From assembly GCA_947479475.1 (NCBI GenBank), contig CANJZW010000006.1, positions 1 through 64,000 of the forward strand: a stretch of DNA of 64,000 bases. The letters run 5' to 3'. Position 1 is the first letter of the stretch, and each line of letters opens with the position of its first letter. The notes beneath the pieces are model-generated. The model was not told the DNA's origin. It made no database searches and was given only the letters and a program-made list of their open reading frames with translations. Positions 9,129 to 17,210 of this stretch are shown here, piece by piece. The position numbers were made by a program, and so were the translations under genes. This DNA is from Chthoniobacteraceae bacterium (GTDB lineage Bacteria > Verrucomicrobiota > Verrucomicrobiia > Chthoniobacterales > Chthoniobacteraceae).

Positions 9129-9321
9129 CGAAGTAGCGAAGGGGCAGGGGAGACGGAAGGGAATCGGTTGCAAGCGCCCAAGGCGAGATGCCGCAAGCCG
9201 ACTCTCAGTTCTTACAAACGGCACCTTGAGCGGCAAGACACCGCCAAAAGGTGACGAGGAGAAACCCAACCAAAAGCATGGCCCCGCTGGAGTCACCGCG
9301 ACCAAGGGGGGCACGCCATTT

Positions 9322-9354
9322 CGACTCTGAGGCTACGCCTTCGGCTCAGAGTCG
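9322..9354. terminator. 10-bp perfect hairpin at the convergent gene ends
   Basis: CGACTCTGAG (9322-9331) pairs perfectly with CTCAGAGTCG (9345-9354) around a 13-nt loop. It lies between two converging genes and overlaps the stop of the minus-strand one. No T-run follows on either strand, so it may be a factor-dependent or mRNA-end-protecting hairpin rather than a classic terminator. Confidence 0.4.
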
Positions 9355-10754
9355 TGCATGAACAGCTTCTTTTGCTCGATCGTTTCAACAACCTCCGGAG
9401 GAACCATCGTCTTCCATGTTGGATCCCGCCGCAGCATCGCGCTGAGCACATCTTTTGGATAAATTGAAAGCAGACTGGGATCCGCCGCGTCCAGGCCCAC
9501 AAACGAACCGCGCTCGTTCAGATACTCGTAAAGCTTCTGCAATCCGGCGGGAACCACGAGGTTTTCCACCGTACGGATCGTCGCTGAATCCTTGTCCAGA
9601 GCTGGATACACAAAAAGCTTAAGCTGGTGTTTAAGGAGTCGGCCAAAAGATTCCAGAAGGCCGCCCGGCAAATTCGCGTAAAAACTCTCGTCAAAAAGAT
9701 TCAACAACCGTGTGACACCAAGCGCGATGCCGATCGGTTCATGGGTCATCCGCGAAAGAAACGCGCTCAACCGGTAGTATTCGGAAAAGTCCGAGACGAG
9801 CACCGGCAGTCCGCAGGCAGCCAGCACGTCGGCCCGGTCTAGAAAGTCCTGCGGGTCCACGGCCGTCTGGTCTGAAAGAAGATTCCGCATGGTGATCTCC
9901 ATGACCTCGATCACAGGCGTATTGGCATTCTTAACCTCGGGAAGCGCCCTGAACTTTTCAGAGGCGCTTTTGAGCATGTCCATGTGCACCTTAGTGACCG
10001 GATGAAACGCCCCGCGTTCGACAAGAATTGCCTTCCTGTAGAAGACTTCCGAGGGCTGTAGAACCTCACCGTGTGGCCCAAACATGGCGGCCCCGGACAA
10101 CCCGAGTTGCACCAGCTTCAAGCTCATCAAGCGGTTGTCTACCTTTGAAAATGCAGCCCCAGAAAATTCGATCATGTCGATCTCAATGCGGCCCACGGAC
10201 AACTGGTCCAGCAATGAAAGCAACAGCGATTCCGGATCCTGGTGCAGAAAACCGGCCCCGTACACCAGGTTGACGCCCACCATACCGAGCGCCTCCGCCT
10301 GGGCCGCATTCTCGACGTCCAGCATCCGAACGTGGATCAAAATCCGGCTCTCGGGAGCCCTCGGCGCGTGCTGAAAAGTGATCCCCATCCAGCCATGGCA
10401 CTCTGATCCACCGCGGAAAGAACGTGCTGCCACGGTGTCTGCAAAAGCAAAAAAGCAGGTGTGATCGCCGCGCTTGGAATCAAGCCTCTGGACATTGAGC
10501 TCGAACTCGTGGGCCAGCATCGCCTCCAGACGGCTCCGTGACACGTAACGGTCGCTTGTCCCGTAAATGGCATCGGAAACCGTCATATCGTAAGCCGACA
10601 TGCTCTTGGCAACCGTCCCGGCGGCTCCGCCCACGCGGAAAAACCAACGCACCACTTCCTGACCGGCGCCGATTTCAGCGAAGGTCCCGTAGAGGCGAGG
10701 ATCCAGATTTACAAGGAGGGCTTTTTGGCGGGTATCAAGGGCGGTGTCGGACAT
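9333..10754 (-). CDS. Conserved protein of unknown function, 473 residues
   Basis: Start taken at ATG MSDTALDTRQKALLVNLD; the frame runs on upstream to 11138 but that part is Pro/Arg-rich shadow sequence. I recognise the opening (NLDPRLYGTFAEIGAGQEV, then AGTVAKSMSAYDM) as a widely distributed bacterial family whose members carry inconsistent database names, so I assign no function. It has no signal peptide or membrane helix. Conserved-looking blocks include YGTSDRYVSRSRLE, HGWMGI, MVGVNLVYG and GLSGAAMFGP. It stands alone with a 990-bp leader region. A cytosolic enzyme with a nucleotide or NAD-type substrate is possible but speculative. Confidence 0.8.
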   Translation of the reverse strand: MSDTALDTRQKALLVNLDPRLYGTFAEIGAGQEVVRWFFRVGGAAGTVAKSMSAYDMTVSDAIYGTSDRYVSRSRLEAMLAHEFELNVQRLDSKRGDHTCFFAFADTVAARSFRGGSECHGWMGITFQHAPRAPESRILIHVRMLDVENAAQAEALGMVGVNLVYGAGFLHQDPESLLLSLLDQLSVGRIEIDMIEFSGAAFSKVDNRLMSLKLVQLGLSGAAMFGPHGEVLQPSEVFYRKAILVERGAFHPVTKVHMDMLKSASEKFRALPEVKNANTPVIEVMEITMRNLLSDQTAVDPQDFLDRADVLAACGLPVLVSDFSEYYRLSAFLSRMTHEPIGIALGVTRLLNLFDESFYANLPGGLLESFGRLLKHQLKLFVYPALDKDSATIRTVENLVVPAGLQKLYEYLNERGSFVGLDAADPSLLSIYPKDVLSAMLRRDPTWKTMVPPEVVETIEQKKLFMHDSEPKA

Positions 10755-11744
10755 AGAGCAGTTTGTTAAAAAGTTGGCTGGCGTGGGACGGTTGCCCGTG
10801 GATGGGAACCGGCGAGCGCCGGCAGGAGCTGGACATTGAGGGAGGTAAACGAGTGCGCAGCAGAAATCGAGCCCGTAGATTGTCTTCGGATTAAAACGTG
10901 GGGTTCGTGCGCGGGCCCGGGCTGGCGCGCGAGGATCGATGGAGCGCTGCCGGATCAGGATTTCGCGGCGGGGCGGAGGTTTGTGCGGTTTGGGAGGGCC
11001 GTTGGTTTTTCGCGGTCGGTTTTTCGCGGTCGGTGTTTGGAAGTCGGTGTTTGGAAGCCGGTGTTTGGCGGGCTCTGTTTTTTTTGGGCGCTCTGTTTTT
11101 TGGATCGGGCGCGGGCTTGGGCAACGAAGGGCCTCCACAAGTTATTCACAGCACTGGAAAAACTTCGCCCGCAGACCCTAATCTATAACTTAATACAATG
11201 TATGTCATATGGAGTGGCTTTCGGTACGTGGCAGGGTCAGTCCGTGCCGGCCCTTCCTGCTTCTCCGACCCTTGCTCAATTGCTCCCAACCCCGGCCAAC
11301 GAAACCGGCCCTCCAACAAGGAACAAGGCACCGCACGTTCCCGCTCAACTCCAAATCTCCGACCACCCGCGCCCAAACGCCGAAACAAAGACAGCCTTGC
11401 TGCTCTCCCGGCCCGCACTCGAACGGACGATGCACGCAGCAAATCCGTCCAAGCCGTCCAAGCCGTTCGATGCGCCCGCACCTGAATCTTCAAACGAGCC
11501 TTCTCCATTTAGAAGGTTCACCGGCGCTCGTGAGGCGCTCCCGCCGCCGCTTTCTAAAGGCCGGCGGTTTGAGCCCCGGCACCCGAATGCCCCACATTTA
11601 CCCCCGACCCCCATCCCTCCGATGCCCGAAAGCAACGCGCGCCACTGCACCCGCCTCTCAAGCGACCCTTGAAACTGCCGGGTTCCTCCCCCAGATCCTC
11701 TAAATTTCTGCTCTCGCCCGCACCCCCCCGCGAAAAAGAGCACC
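10755..11744. other. 990-bp intergenic region without a supportable gene
   Basis: Open frames exist on both strands but encode Pro/Arg/Ser-rich sequence with no domain. The region holds a G/T-rich repeat cluster (11006-11110), one perfect DnaA-box match (TTATTCACA, 11142-11150), an AT-rich patch at 11160-11205, and short CGTCCAAGCC duplications near 11450. It lies upstream of the 473-residue protein gene and downstream of queA. Confidence 0.6.
11006..11110. repeat. Short G/T-rich direct repeats
   Basis: TTTTTCGCGGTCGG occurs twice in tandem (about 11006-11034), followed by two copies of CGGTGTTTGGAAG-like units and two GCTCTGTTTTTT units. The strand asymmetry (G and T on plus) is strong and could favour slippage or unusual structure. 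Confidence 0.7.
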
Positions 11745-12725
11745 TCAAACAACCAGCATGCAGTCTCCATAGCTGAAAAACCGGTACTCCTCACGCACCG
11801 CATCCGCATAAGCGGCCAGCACGAGTTCCCGGCCAGCCAGAGCGCTCACGAGCATCAGCAAGGTGCTCTTGGGAAGATGAAAGTTTGTGAGCAGCGCGTC
11901 CACCGCCCGGAATTCGTACGGCGGCCGGATAAACAGATCCGTCCGTCCGGGCCCCACCCGCAATGAGCCGTCCTGCATAGCGCAGCTTTCGAGCACCCGC
12001 GCCGTCGTTGTGCCAATTGCAATAATCCGTCCGGCATCCGCCACCGCAGACGCGGTTGCCGCAGGAAGGTCGAAGCGCTCCGAATGCATGGGATGCTCCT
12101 CCAGAACTTCCGTCTGCACGGGGCGGAAAGTTCCTGCCCCGACGTGCAGGGTTAGGAACGCATGCGGTATCCTGGCAAGGAGACCCTGCGTAAAGTGCAG
12201 TCCGGCCGTGGGCGCCGCCACCGATCCCTCCGCTTTAGCGTACACGGTTTGGTAGCGTTCCTCATCCAGAGCCACCGCTGCCCGCTCGAAATACGGAGGT
12301 AGCGGCAACTTTCCCACGCGGGCCAGATCCAAGGGGGCGTCAAACTCGATCCGTCGGTCCCCGTCGGCATAAACTTCCCTCACCACACCGGTCGAGCCGC
12401 CCACCAGAATCAACGCACCCTCGCGCAGTTTCCTGCCTGGTTTGACCAAACATCTCCAGGAAAGAGGCCCCAGCGGCTCCAAAAGAAGCAATTCCAAGCG
12501 GCCATCGTCGCTGAAGACCCGGGCGGGAATGACTCGTGTATCATTAAGCACCACCAGGTCGCCGTCTCTAAGGTAGGATTCAAAATCGGCAAAAAGCCGG
12601 TGCTCCCAGCGGCCCTCGTCCTTGTAAACCACGAGCATCCGGGATTGTTCCCGCCGCTCGGGAGGTTGAACAGCGATCAGAAGCTCGGGAAGCGGGTAGT
12701 CAAAATCTGAGGTGCGCAGGCTCAT
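11745..12725 (-). CDS. queA: S-adenosylmethionine:tRNA ribosyltransferase-isomerase QueA
   Basis: Adds the ribosyl part of SAM to preQ1 in tRNA wobble position 34 to make epoxyqueuosine. 326 residues, slightly shorter than the usual 340-355. Family blocks seen: DFDYPLPELLIAVQPPERR, LNDTRVIPARVF, APTAGLHFT, LHVGAGTFRPV and HPMHSERF, and TNFHLPKSTLLMLV near the C-terminus. ATG start. It is transcribed alone; no other queuosine gene is in the window, and its leader shows no preQ1-riboswitch pattern that I can see. Confidence 0.97.
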   Translation of the reverse strand: MSLRTSDFDYPLPELLIAVQPPERREQSRMLVVYKDEGRWEHRLFADFESYLRDGDLVVLNDTRVIPARVFSDDGRLELLLLEPLGPLSWRCLVKPGRKLREGALILVGGSTGVVREVYADGDRRIEFDAPLDLARVGKLPLPPYFERAAVALDEERYQTVYAKAEGSVAAPTAGLHFTQGLLARIPHAFLTLHVGAGTFRPVQTEVLEEHPMHSERFDLPAATASAVADAGRIIAIGTTTARVLESCAMQDGSLRVGPGRTDLFIRPPYEFRAVDALLTNFHLPKSTLLMLVSALAGRELVLAAYADAVREEYRFFSYGDCMLVV

Positions 12726-12855
12726 GGGCCGAGCATCGTCTCACAAAGGAGGCTGTTCACAAACGCCGCGTTCGCAAAAAAAGCGACCAGAGCGCGTGGG
12801 AACGAAGGCGAAAAACGCACTCAACGCCCGCTCTCTTTTCATTTTTTGAATACAT

Positions 12856-12883
12856 AATGAATAAAAAGTTCAATCTATTCATT
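12856..12883. promoter_or_regulatory. AT-rich 8-bp dyad, AATGAATA-N12-TATTCATT
   Basis: Perfect inverted repeat (12856-12863 and 12876-12883) inside an AT island about 130 bp upstream of queA. Size and symmetry would suit a dimeric regulator, or the island could be a promoter for queA. No factor can be named. Confidence 0.4.
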
Positions 12884-13626
12884 TTAAGATTAATAAAAAT
12901 GCACTTACCTTATAATTCGAAAGTCTTTTCTTTGGTTAAGTATTTTGCATAATTCCGGCTTGTGAATTCGTGAATTCTAGGCGTTACACACTTCAAAACC
13001 CAGACAACGAACCCTCCCCGGAAGAGCGCCCAGGGGAACTGCCCCCTGCCCCACGTGGCAATGCCACAAACAAAGACCGCTCCCTGCCGTCTGGGTTGGA
13101 TCAGGGCTATCGCATCCTCACTCATTCTTTGGCTTTTGCGGTAGATTCCGCAGCCCTCTCGCCCGTCCTTAAAGTCGCCTGCTTGAATCCAGCATGGCGA
13201 CGGAAGGCGGGTCTAAGATTGCACAGAGGAACGCAGACGGGAACACGCAAACTTTCGAGGCTTCACCCTAGTCGGCCGTCGGTTATTCGCTTTAGGGCAA
13301 TGGAATGCAGGGTTTTGTGAGGCGCGGGAAAAACTTGGGAGGCATTCTCCCCGGCGCACTCTCCTTTCCGTGCACAAAAGAAAGCCCCGGATCACGCAGT
13401 AAATGACTGCCACAAGAAGCCTAACCGGTTATGTTTAGTGAAATATGATCCGCCTAGTTTCCGAACGTCCCGACGCGCGCTTAAAGGGTTGCGGCAAAAA
13501 GATGCATTGCGTGTTTTCCTGATTGAAATTTGTGTATCAATCTAGTATTCAATAATTTAATTCCGACCCTAAGGGAGGCGACGTTCAAGCCTCTGAGCCT
13601 TTCTCAGCGGTGGCCAGATTTCTGCG

Positions 13627-13785
13627 GCAGAGCCTGACTTAGGACGCCCCGCCTACGACGGGGCTCTGCGACGCGGCTGTTTCGTATCTTCAGTATGCAT
13701 AGGGAGGATCCGACAGGCTTCATAACTTCGGTAAAAAGAGCCTGACTTACAGAAATTCAGGCATGTTTGCTACGAGTGCATGCCG
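13627..13785. other. Hairpin-rich block, possible structured RNA
   Basis: Three consecutive inverted repeats: a nested hairpin at 13627-13669 (GCAGA/TCTGC enclosing GCCCCG/CGGGGC), GCCTGA/TCAGGC at 13740-13762, and GGCATG/CATGCC at about 13760-13785. The 11-mer AGCCTGACTTA occurs twice, at about 13631 and 13739. No known RNA family consensus (SRP, RNase P, tmRNA, 6S) was recognised. Confidence 0.3.
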
Positions 13786-13822
13786 GGAAGACTTCAAAAA
13801 ATAGCCACGAATGCCTTTTTGG

Positions 13823-13854
13823 TATAATAACTGCTTCGAATAAATTAATTTATT
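13823..13854 (+). promoter_or_regulatory. Promoter-like -10 with downstream 16-bp palindrome
   Basis: A consensus TATAAT (13823-13828, preceded by TTGG) is followed 10 bp later by the perfect palindrome AATAAATTAATTTATT (13839-13854). The palindrome would sit at or just after the transcription start, an ideal repressor position. The next gene is the HTH protein at 14057, making autoregulation a reasonable guess. No good -35 hexamer is visible. Confidence 0.45.
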
Positions 13855-14056
13855 TAATACTATTGGTTTACAGCCTAGAATTTCTCCGCTAATCACTCAC
13901 AACCGGAGCAGATGGCTCCAAAGCACAACCCTATCAGAGCACCTTCGCAGAAAATTCAGTCAGAAGAGCCTTGGCTGTCCGATAAGCTTATTAAGGGCAC
14001 CACCGGCCAGACTGTTTTCCGCGTTTCCTCAAACCCTTCTTATACCTCACACTACG

Positions 14057-14491
14057 ATGCACGAATTTCGGACGCTTCTGGCAAATTTTTTAAGGCAAAA
14101 CCATTGGACGCAACAGCACCTCGCAGGTCTTTTGGATGCAGATCAGGCTACCGTGTCCCGCTGGTTGAGCGGGCGGGTGCAAATGGGCGGAGACACGCTC
14201 GCAAAGCTTCTTTCTCTCGTCCCGGATGAGCAGAAAAGTGTGCTTTTGGAGACTTACCTACGGGACCAGATCCCCGAAGGCTGCGATTACCTTGTGAAGC
14301 TGAGCGCAGTCGGAGTAGAGAATTCTCGGTTGAAGCCGCAGACCATACCGGAACCCGATTTCCCCAAGGCGATGGAGCCGCAGTTAAAGCGCCGGTTGGT
14401 GTTTTTTGCGCACCTTGCCATGGGCTCTCCTGATGTCCGGAAATTGATCGACGTTGTTTACAAACTTGTAAGCAGGGGAAAATCTTTGTAG
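14057..14491 (+). CDS. Small XRE/Cro-type helix-turn-helix protein
   Basis: 144 residues. The N-terminal part (about residues 3-55) is a Cro/C1-type HTH: FRTLLANFLRQNHWTQQHLA is helices 1-2, and LLDADQATVSRWLSGRV contains the recognition helix, followed by TLAKLLSLVPDEQKSVLL. The C-terminal 70 residues are not recognised and lack a peptidase or sensor motif. Likely a DNA-binding repressor. It stands alone, with an AT palindrome about 200 bp upstream and a terminator 57 bp after the stop. No Shine-Dalgarno precedes the ATG. It may be a remnant of a mobile or toxin-antitoxin module, but no partner gene is seen. Confidence 0.78.
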   Translation: MHEFRTLLANFLRQNHWTQQHLAGLLDADQATVSRWLSGRVQMGGDTLAKLLSLVPDEQKSVLLETYLRDQIPEGCDYLVKLSAVGVENSRLKPQTIPEPDFPKAMEPQLKRRLVFFAHLAMGSPDVRKLIDVVYKLVSRGKSL

Positions 14492-14547
14492 AGCTAGGGT
14501 TAGGACCCTTGGAACCCTGAACGGATCTAAATGGTTTGTTACGCAAA

Positions 14548-14575
14548 GACCTTCACTTCGGTGCGGGTCCTTTTT
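14548..14575 (+). terminator. Rho-independent terminator with UUCG tetraloop
   Basis: GACC (14548-14551) and CAC pair with GTG and GGTC (14566-14569) around a TTCG tetraloop, with a two-base internal mismatch, and five Ts follow (14571-14575). Placed 57 bp after the HTH gene stop. Confidence 0.6.
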
Positions 14576-14674
14576 GTCGGCCGCCAGCCCTCCCGCACAG
14601 CCTTGGAGCGCCCGAACCGCGCGGCCCTCTGTGCGCTAGAATCGGGAGGCCGGAACTTTAGCTGATTTGGGATA

Positions 14675-15166
14675 TCAGATGCTGTCTCCGGCTTCGATCA
14701 TCCATTCTTGGAGCATTCCGTAAAACTGGATTTGGAAAAGAGCCAAGCCCTCAAGCCCGGGCACGAGCGACCCCTCTTCCAAGGCTTCCTCGCTGACGCT
14801 GTGGCGGGCCACCAACGAAAGCCGCGCCTGATTGAGCGCATGCACCCATGCAGGGACGTGTGCCTGGAGGATCTCGATGGTAATTCCCCGTCTTCCTTCA
14901 GAGCGGAGTCCTTTGAGGTCCTCCGCCACCACATCCCGGTTCCAAGAAAACTGGGACTCCAGTTCGGGACGTACAAACTCCTTCCAGTCGGCATCCATCT
15001 CGGGCTCGCGTCCGGCGCTCAGGGGTGGAAAGAGGCGTGCGTCTGAATCAGGATGCGGAGCGCCAGCCTCGGGAATTCGGCACAAAATATCCGACAGAAA
15101 GTCGTCCAGGCCGGAGAGGACCAGCGTCTGGGCATCTTTCACCTGCAGCGTGAGTCTGCGGCTCAT
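14675..15166 (-). CDS. DUF2017-family protein
   Basis: 163 residues with no signal or membrane segment. The arrangement, an acidic mid-region (DADWKEFVRPELESQF) and the C-terminal helical stretch with WVHALNQARLSLVARH and QIQFYGMLQEWMIEA, fits DUF2017, a family encoded directly after clpS in actinobacteria as well. Its ATG overlaps the clpS stop (ATGA), so the two are translationally coupled. Function is unknown; the fixed association suggests a partner or regulator of ClpS-dependent N-degron proteolysis. The AR[LF]xL helix near residue 120 is the most conserved-looking part. Confidence 0.75.
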   Translation of the reverse strand: MSRRLTLQVKDAQTLVLSGLDDFLSDILCRIPEAGAPHPDSDARLFPPLSAGREPEMDADWKEFVRPELESQFSWNRDVVAEDLKGLRSEGRRGITIEILQAHVPAWVHALNQARLSLVARHSVSEEALEEGSLVPGLEGLALFQIQFYGMLQEWMIEAGDSI

Positions 15167-15597
15167 AGGCTCCGCTCCAAGGAGGCCAGTAACAGGGCGC
15201 CGTGTAATTGTTGGATGTAGAACTCCGCCTTTTCTCTTTCCCCGCTCCAGACGATGGAACGGCCCTTCTTGTGGACTTCCATCATGTGCTGCTCGGCTTT
15301 TTCGAGAGAAAAACCCAGTATTTTCATGAAGATTTTAGTCACGTAGGACATCAGGTTCACCGGATCATTGTAGACCACCACGTTCCACGGGGTCTCCAGC
15401 CCCTCTTTGGTTTCGTCCTCGAGTTCGGGGAGCGGGCTGGAGACTCCGGCGGACTCCACCCATTCACCCCAAACGCCTCCAAACACAGGCGCTGCAGAAA
15501 AAGGAGAAAGCCCCCTATCCCGTCCCCCGGCAGGAAACTCTCGCAGGCGGGCGTCATCCCCCACCGCACTCCTTTGGATCTTCCCGTTGGCGTTCAT
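15163..15597 (-). CDS. clpS: ATP-dependent Clp protease adaptor ClpS, N-terminally extended
   Basis: Delivers N-degron substrates to ClpA/ClpC with ClpP. The folded core starts near residue 68 with PWNVVVYNDPVNLMSYV; NDP is the N-degron pocket motif, and HMMEVHKKGRSIVWSGERE and the terminal helix AEFYIQQLHGALL complete the fold. A preceding segment of about 65 residues rich in Gly, Pro and acidic residues is longer than the usual 20-30-residue flexible tail. An internal start is possible, but the ATG at 15597 sits 2 bp from the upstream LOG gene stop, which supports it. It overlaps DUF2017 by 4 bp. Confidence 0.92.
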   Translation of the reverse strand: MNANGKIQRSAVGDDARLREFPAGGRDRGLSPFSAAPVFGGVWGEWVESAGVSSPLPELEDETKEGLETPWNVVVYNDPVNLMSYVTKIFMKILGFSLEKAEQHMMEVHKKGRSIVWSGEREKAEFYIQQLHGALLLASLERSL

Positions 15598-15599
15598 TT

Positions 15600-16679
15600 T
15601 TACTTTTGATCCGCTAGATTCACCGCGTCGATGAACTGCCGGAATCTTCCGAAATTTTTGCGCGCTGGGACGAAGACCAGGCGTGGAAGCGCCGCGATTT
15701 CAGGCTCGTTGCTTTCTTCCGGCAGCTGGACGGTTTGCTCGAGGGCGTTGGCCCCCAGGATGTCAGCGAACTGGACACGGATTTTTGTGAGAGACTCCTC
15801 CCTTAACGGGTGATGCATCCTCAGCACAAACCGGTCCCCTACCCAGCGGTATGAATGGAAGTTGCTGTAAAAGCGCTCAATTTCGGCAATGGCCGTTTCC
15901 AGGGAGTCGGTGACCTTGAAGAGATGAAAATCCTCTGCGGAGATCAATCCAAGTTTCAGGAGATATTCGGCGAGGAAACTGTTCCACGTGTTCCAATAGG
16001 CGCCGTGCAATTTGTCGACCATGATCACGGGAAGGATTCGCGCCTTGCCCGTTTGCATGAGGGTGAGCACTTCAAAGGCCTCGTCCATCGTGCCGAAGCC
16101 TCCGGGGAACAAAACCACGGCGTGCGACTCCTTGACGAAGTTCAGCTTTCGCGTGAAGAAATAGTTGAAGTTAACGAGCTTCTGGTCGCCGTTGATCGTG
16201 TCGTTGGCCTTTTGCTCGAAAGGCAGGCGGATGTTTAGCCCAAAGGAGGCTGCGCGCCCGGCTCCGCGCTGGGCGGCTCCCATGATGCCTTCTCCTCCTC
16301 CTGTGATGATCATGTACCCCAGATCTCGGATGCGCGCTGCAAACTGCTCGGCGGCTTGAAATTCAGCCTCACCCTCCGCCGTGCGTGCCGAGCCGAAAAC
16401 CACCACCTTGCGCTTCTCCCGGTAGGGCGCGAACATCCGCGAGGCCGTGCGCATTTCGCGCAGGGAGCGGTTGAAAAGCTTGAGGTCCGCGATGCTCGCG
16501 TGATCTTTGGACAACTTGAGCGCCGTCATGATCATCTCTGCAACCAGACTGCCGGTTTTTTCATCCGCCCCCCAGTCTCCGACTAATTCCCGGATGCGTT
16601 CGTCAAATGCCGGGTCGCCGCAGGACCGGGTGCTGCGGTTGGGTAAAGCGTGAATCCCGCCTCCAGTGAAGTCTTGCAC
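15600..16679 (-). CDS. LOG-family nucleotide-binding protein (lysine-decarboxylase-like fold)
   Basis: 359 residues from a GTG start. The Rossmann-type core runs from about residue 88 (KVVVFGSART) through ITGGGEGIMGAAQRGA to the signature PGGFGTMDE, the PGGxGTxxE motif of LOG proteins, which hydrolyse nucleoside 5'-monophosphates to bases (cytokinin activation in plants). The extra N-terminal helical region and the C-terminal extension of about 100 residues are typical of the longer bacterial subgroup. It is first in an operon with clpS and DUF2017 (2-bp gap). The physiological substrate is unknown. Confidence 0.88.
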   Translation of the reverse strand: MQDFTGGGIHALPNRSTRSCGDPAFDERIRELVGDWGADEKTGSLVAEMIMTALKLSKDHASIADLKLFNRSLREMRTASRMFAPYREKRKVVVFGSARTAEGEAEFQAAEQFAARIRDLGYMIITGGGEGIMGAAQRGAGRAASFGLNIRLPFEQKANDTINGDQKLVNFNYFFTRKLNFVKESHAVVLFPGGFGTMDEAFEVLTLMQTGKARILPVIMVDKLHGAYWNTWNSFLAEYLLKLGLISAEDFHLFKVTDSLETAIAEIERFYSNFHSYRWVGDRFVLRMHHPLREESLTKIRVQFADILGANALEQTVQLPEESNEPEIAALPRLVFVPARKNFGRFRQFIDAVNLADQK

Positions 16680-16813
16680 GGTATTGGTTAGGGGTGTGAG
16701 TTAGGGGTGTGAGGGCGTTGCGAAGGCGATGCAGTGGGGCTGGGGCAACCGGGTATGAACACGGTTATTCCCATGCCCCCCCTGCAGAATAACCCGGAAC
16801 GCCTCTTTTCTCA

Positions 16814-17077
16814 ATGTCCAACTCCCGCGCAAAATCAAAAGCCCCTCGCAGATCCCCTCCCGATGTCGAGGCCGTCTGGTTTACCCAAATCACTTTGACT
16901 TTCGACCTCCGCGATGGTCGTTCCATTTCCGTGCCCCTCTCCTTCTACCCGGCGCTTCTCGCAGCGCCCGAATCTGCCCGTCTTCAGCATGAAATCCACG
17001 GCCCCTGCGTCTACTGGTCGGAATTACACCTCAAACTGAGCGCCACCGACCTGCTCTCGGGCAAAAAGAAAGGCTAG
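16814..17077 (+). CDS. DUF2442-family small protein
   Basis: 87 residues. DUF2442 pattern seen: strand ITLTFDLRDGRSISVPLSFYPALLAA, then ESARLQHEIHGPCVYWSELHLKLSATDLL. These short proteins are often paired with DUF4160 or sit in toxin-antitoxin-like neighbourhoods, but no partner is present here. The start is ATG with no clear ribosome site; the first 18 residues are basic and Ser/Pro-rich. It precedes the phosphofructokinase gene by 133 bp on the same strand; a functional link is not implied. Confidence 0.8.
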   Translation: MSNSRAKSKAPRRSPPDVEAVWFTQITLTFDLRDGRSISVPLSFYPALLAAPESARLQHEIHGPCVYWSELHLKLSATDLLSGKKKG

Positions 17078-17210
17078 CGCCCCCGCGGGCACGCCCTTTT
17101 CCTCGGGCTACAATCCCCGTGGGGGCCGCCCCTGAGGCGCGTTTTCATTTTAATTCGTCGCTTTTGCCTTGTCTAAGGACCGTTCGCTGGGGGTTTATCT
17201 ATACCTAGCC

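Larger units (their letters stand above)
12726..14056. other. 1.3-kb intergenic region with AT-rich islands and hairpins
   Basis: No convincing gene on either strand. GC drops sharply at about 12836-12960, 13530-13560 and 13800-13900. The region holds an 8-bp dyad (12856-12883), an EcoRI-like duplication GAATTCGTGAATTC near 12963, a hairpin-rich block (13627-13785), and a promoter-like TATAAT with a 16-bp palindrome upstream of the HTH gene. It may contain an unannotated RNA or be a site of past insertion. Confidence 0.55.

Noticed and set aside
11142-11150. Replication origin
   Set aside because: Only a single DnaA-box match and no dnaA or dnaN gene nearby.
10836-11672. 278-codon plus-strand open frame in the gap before queA
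   Set aside because: Pro/Arg/Ser-rich with changing character along its length, no domain, and it runs through the short-repeat cluster.
12726-12850. preQ1 riboswitch upstream of queA
   Set aside because: The short conserved preQ1 stem-loop and A-rich tail were not found.
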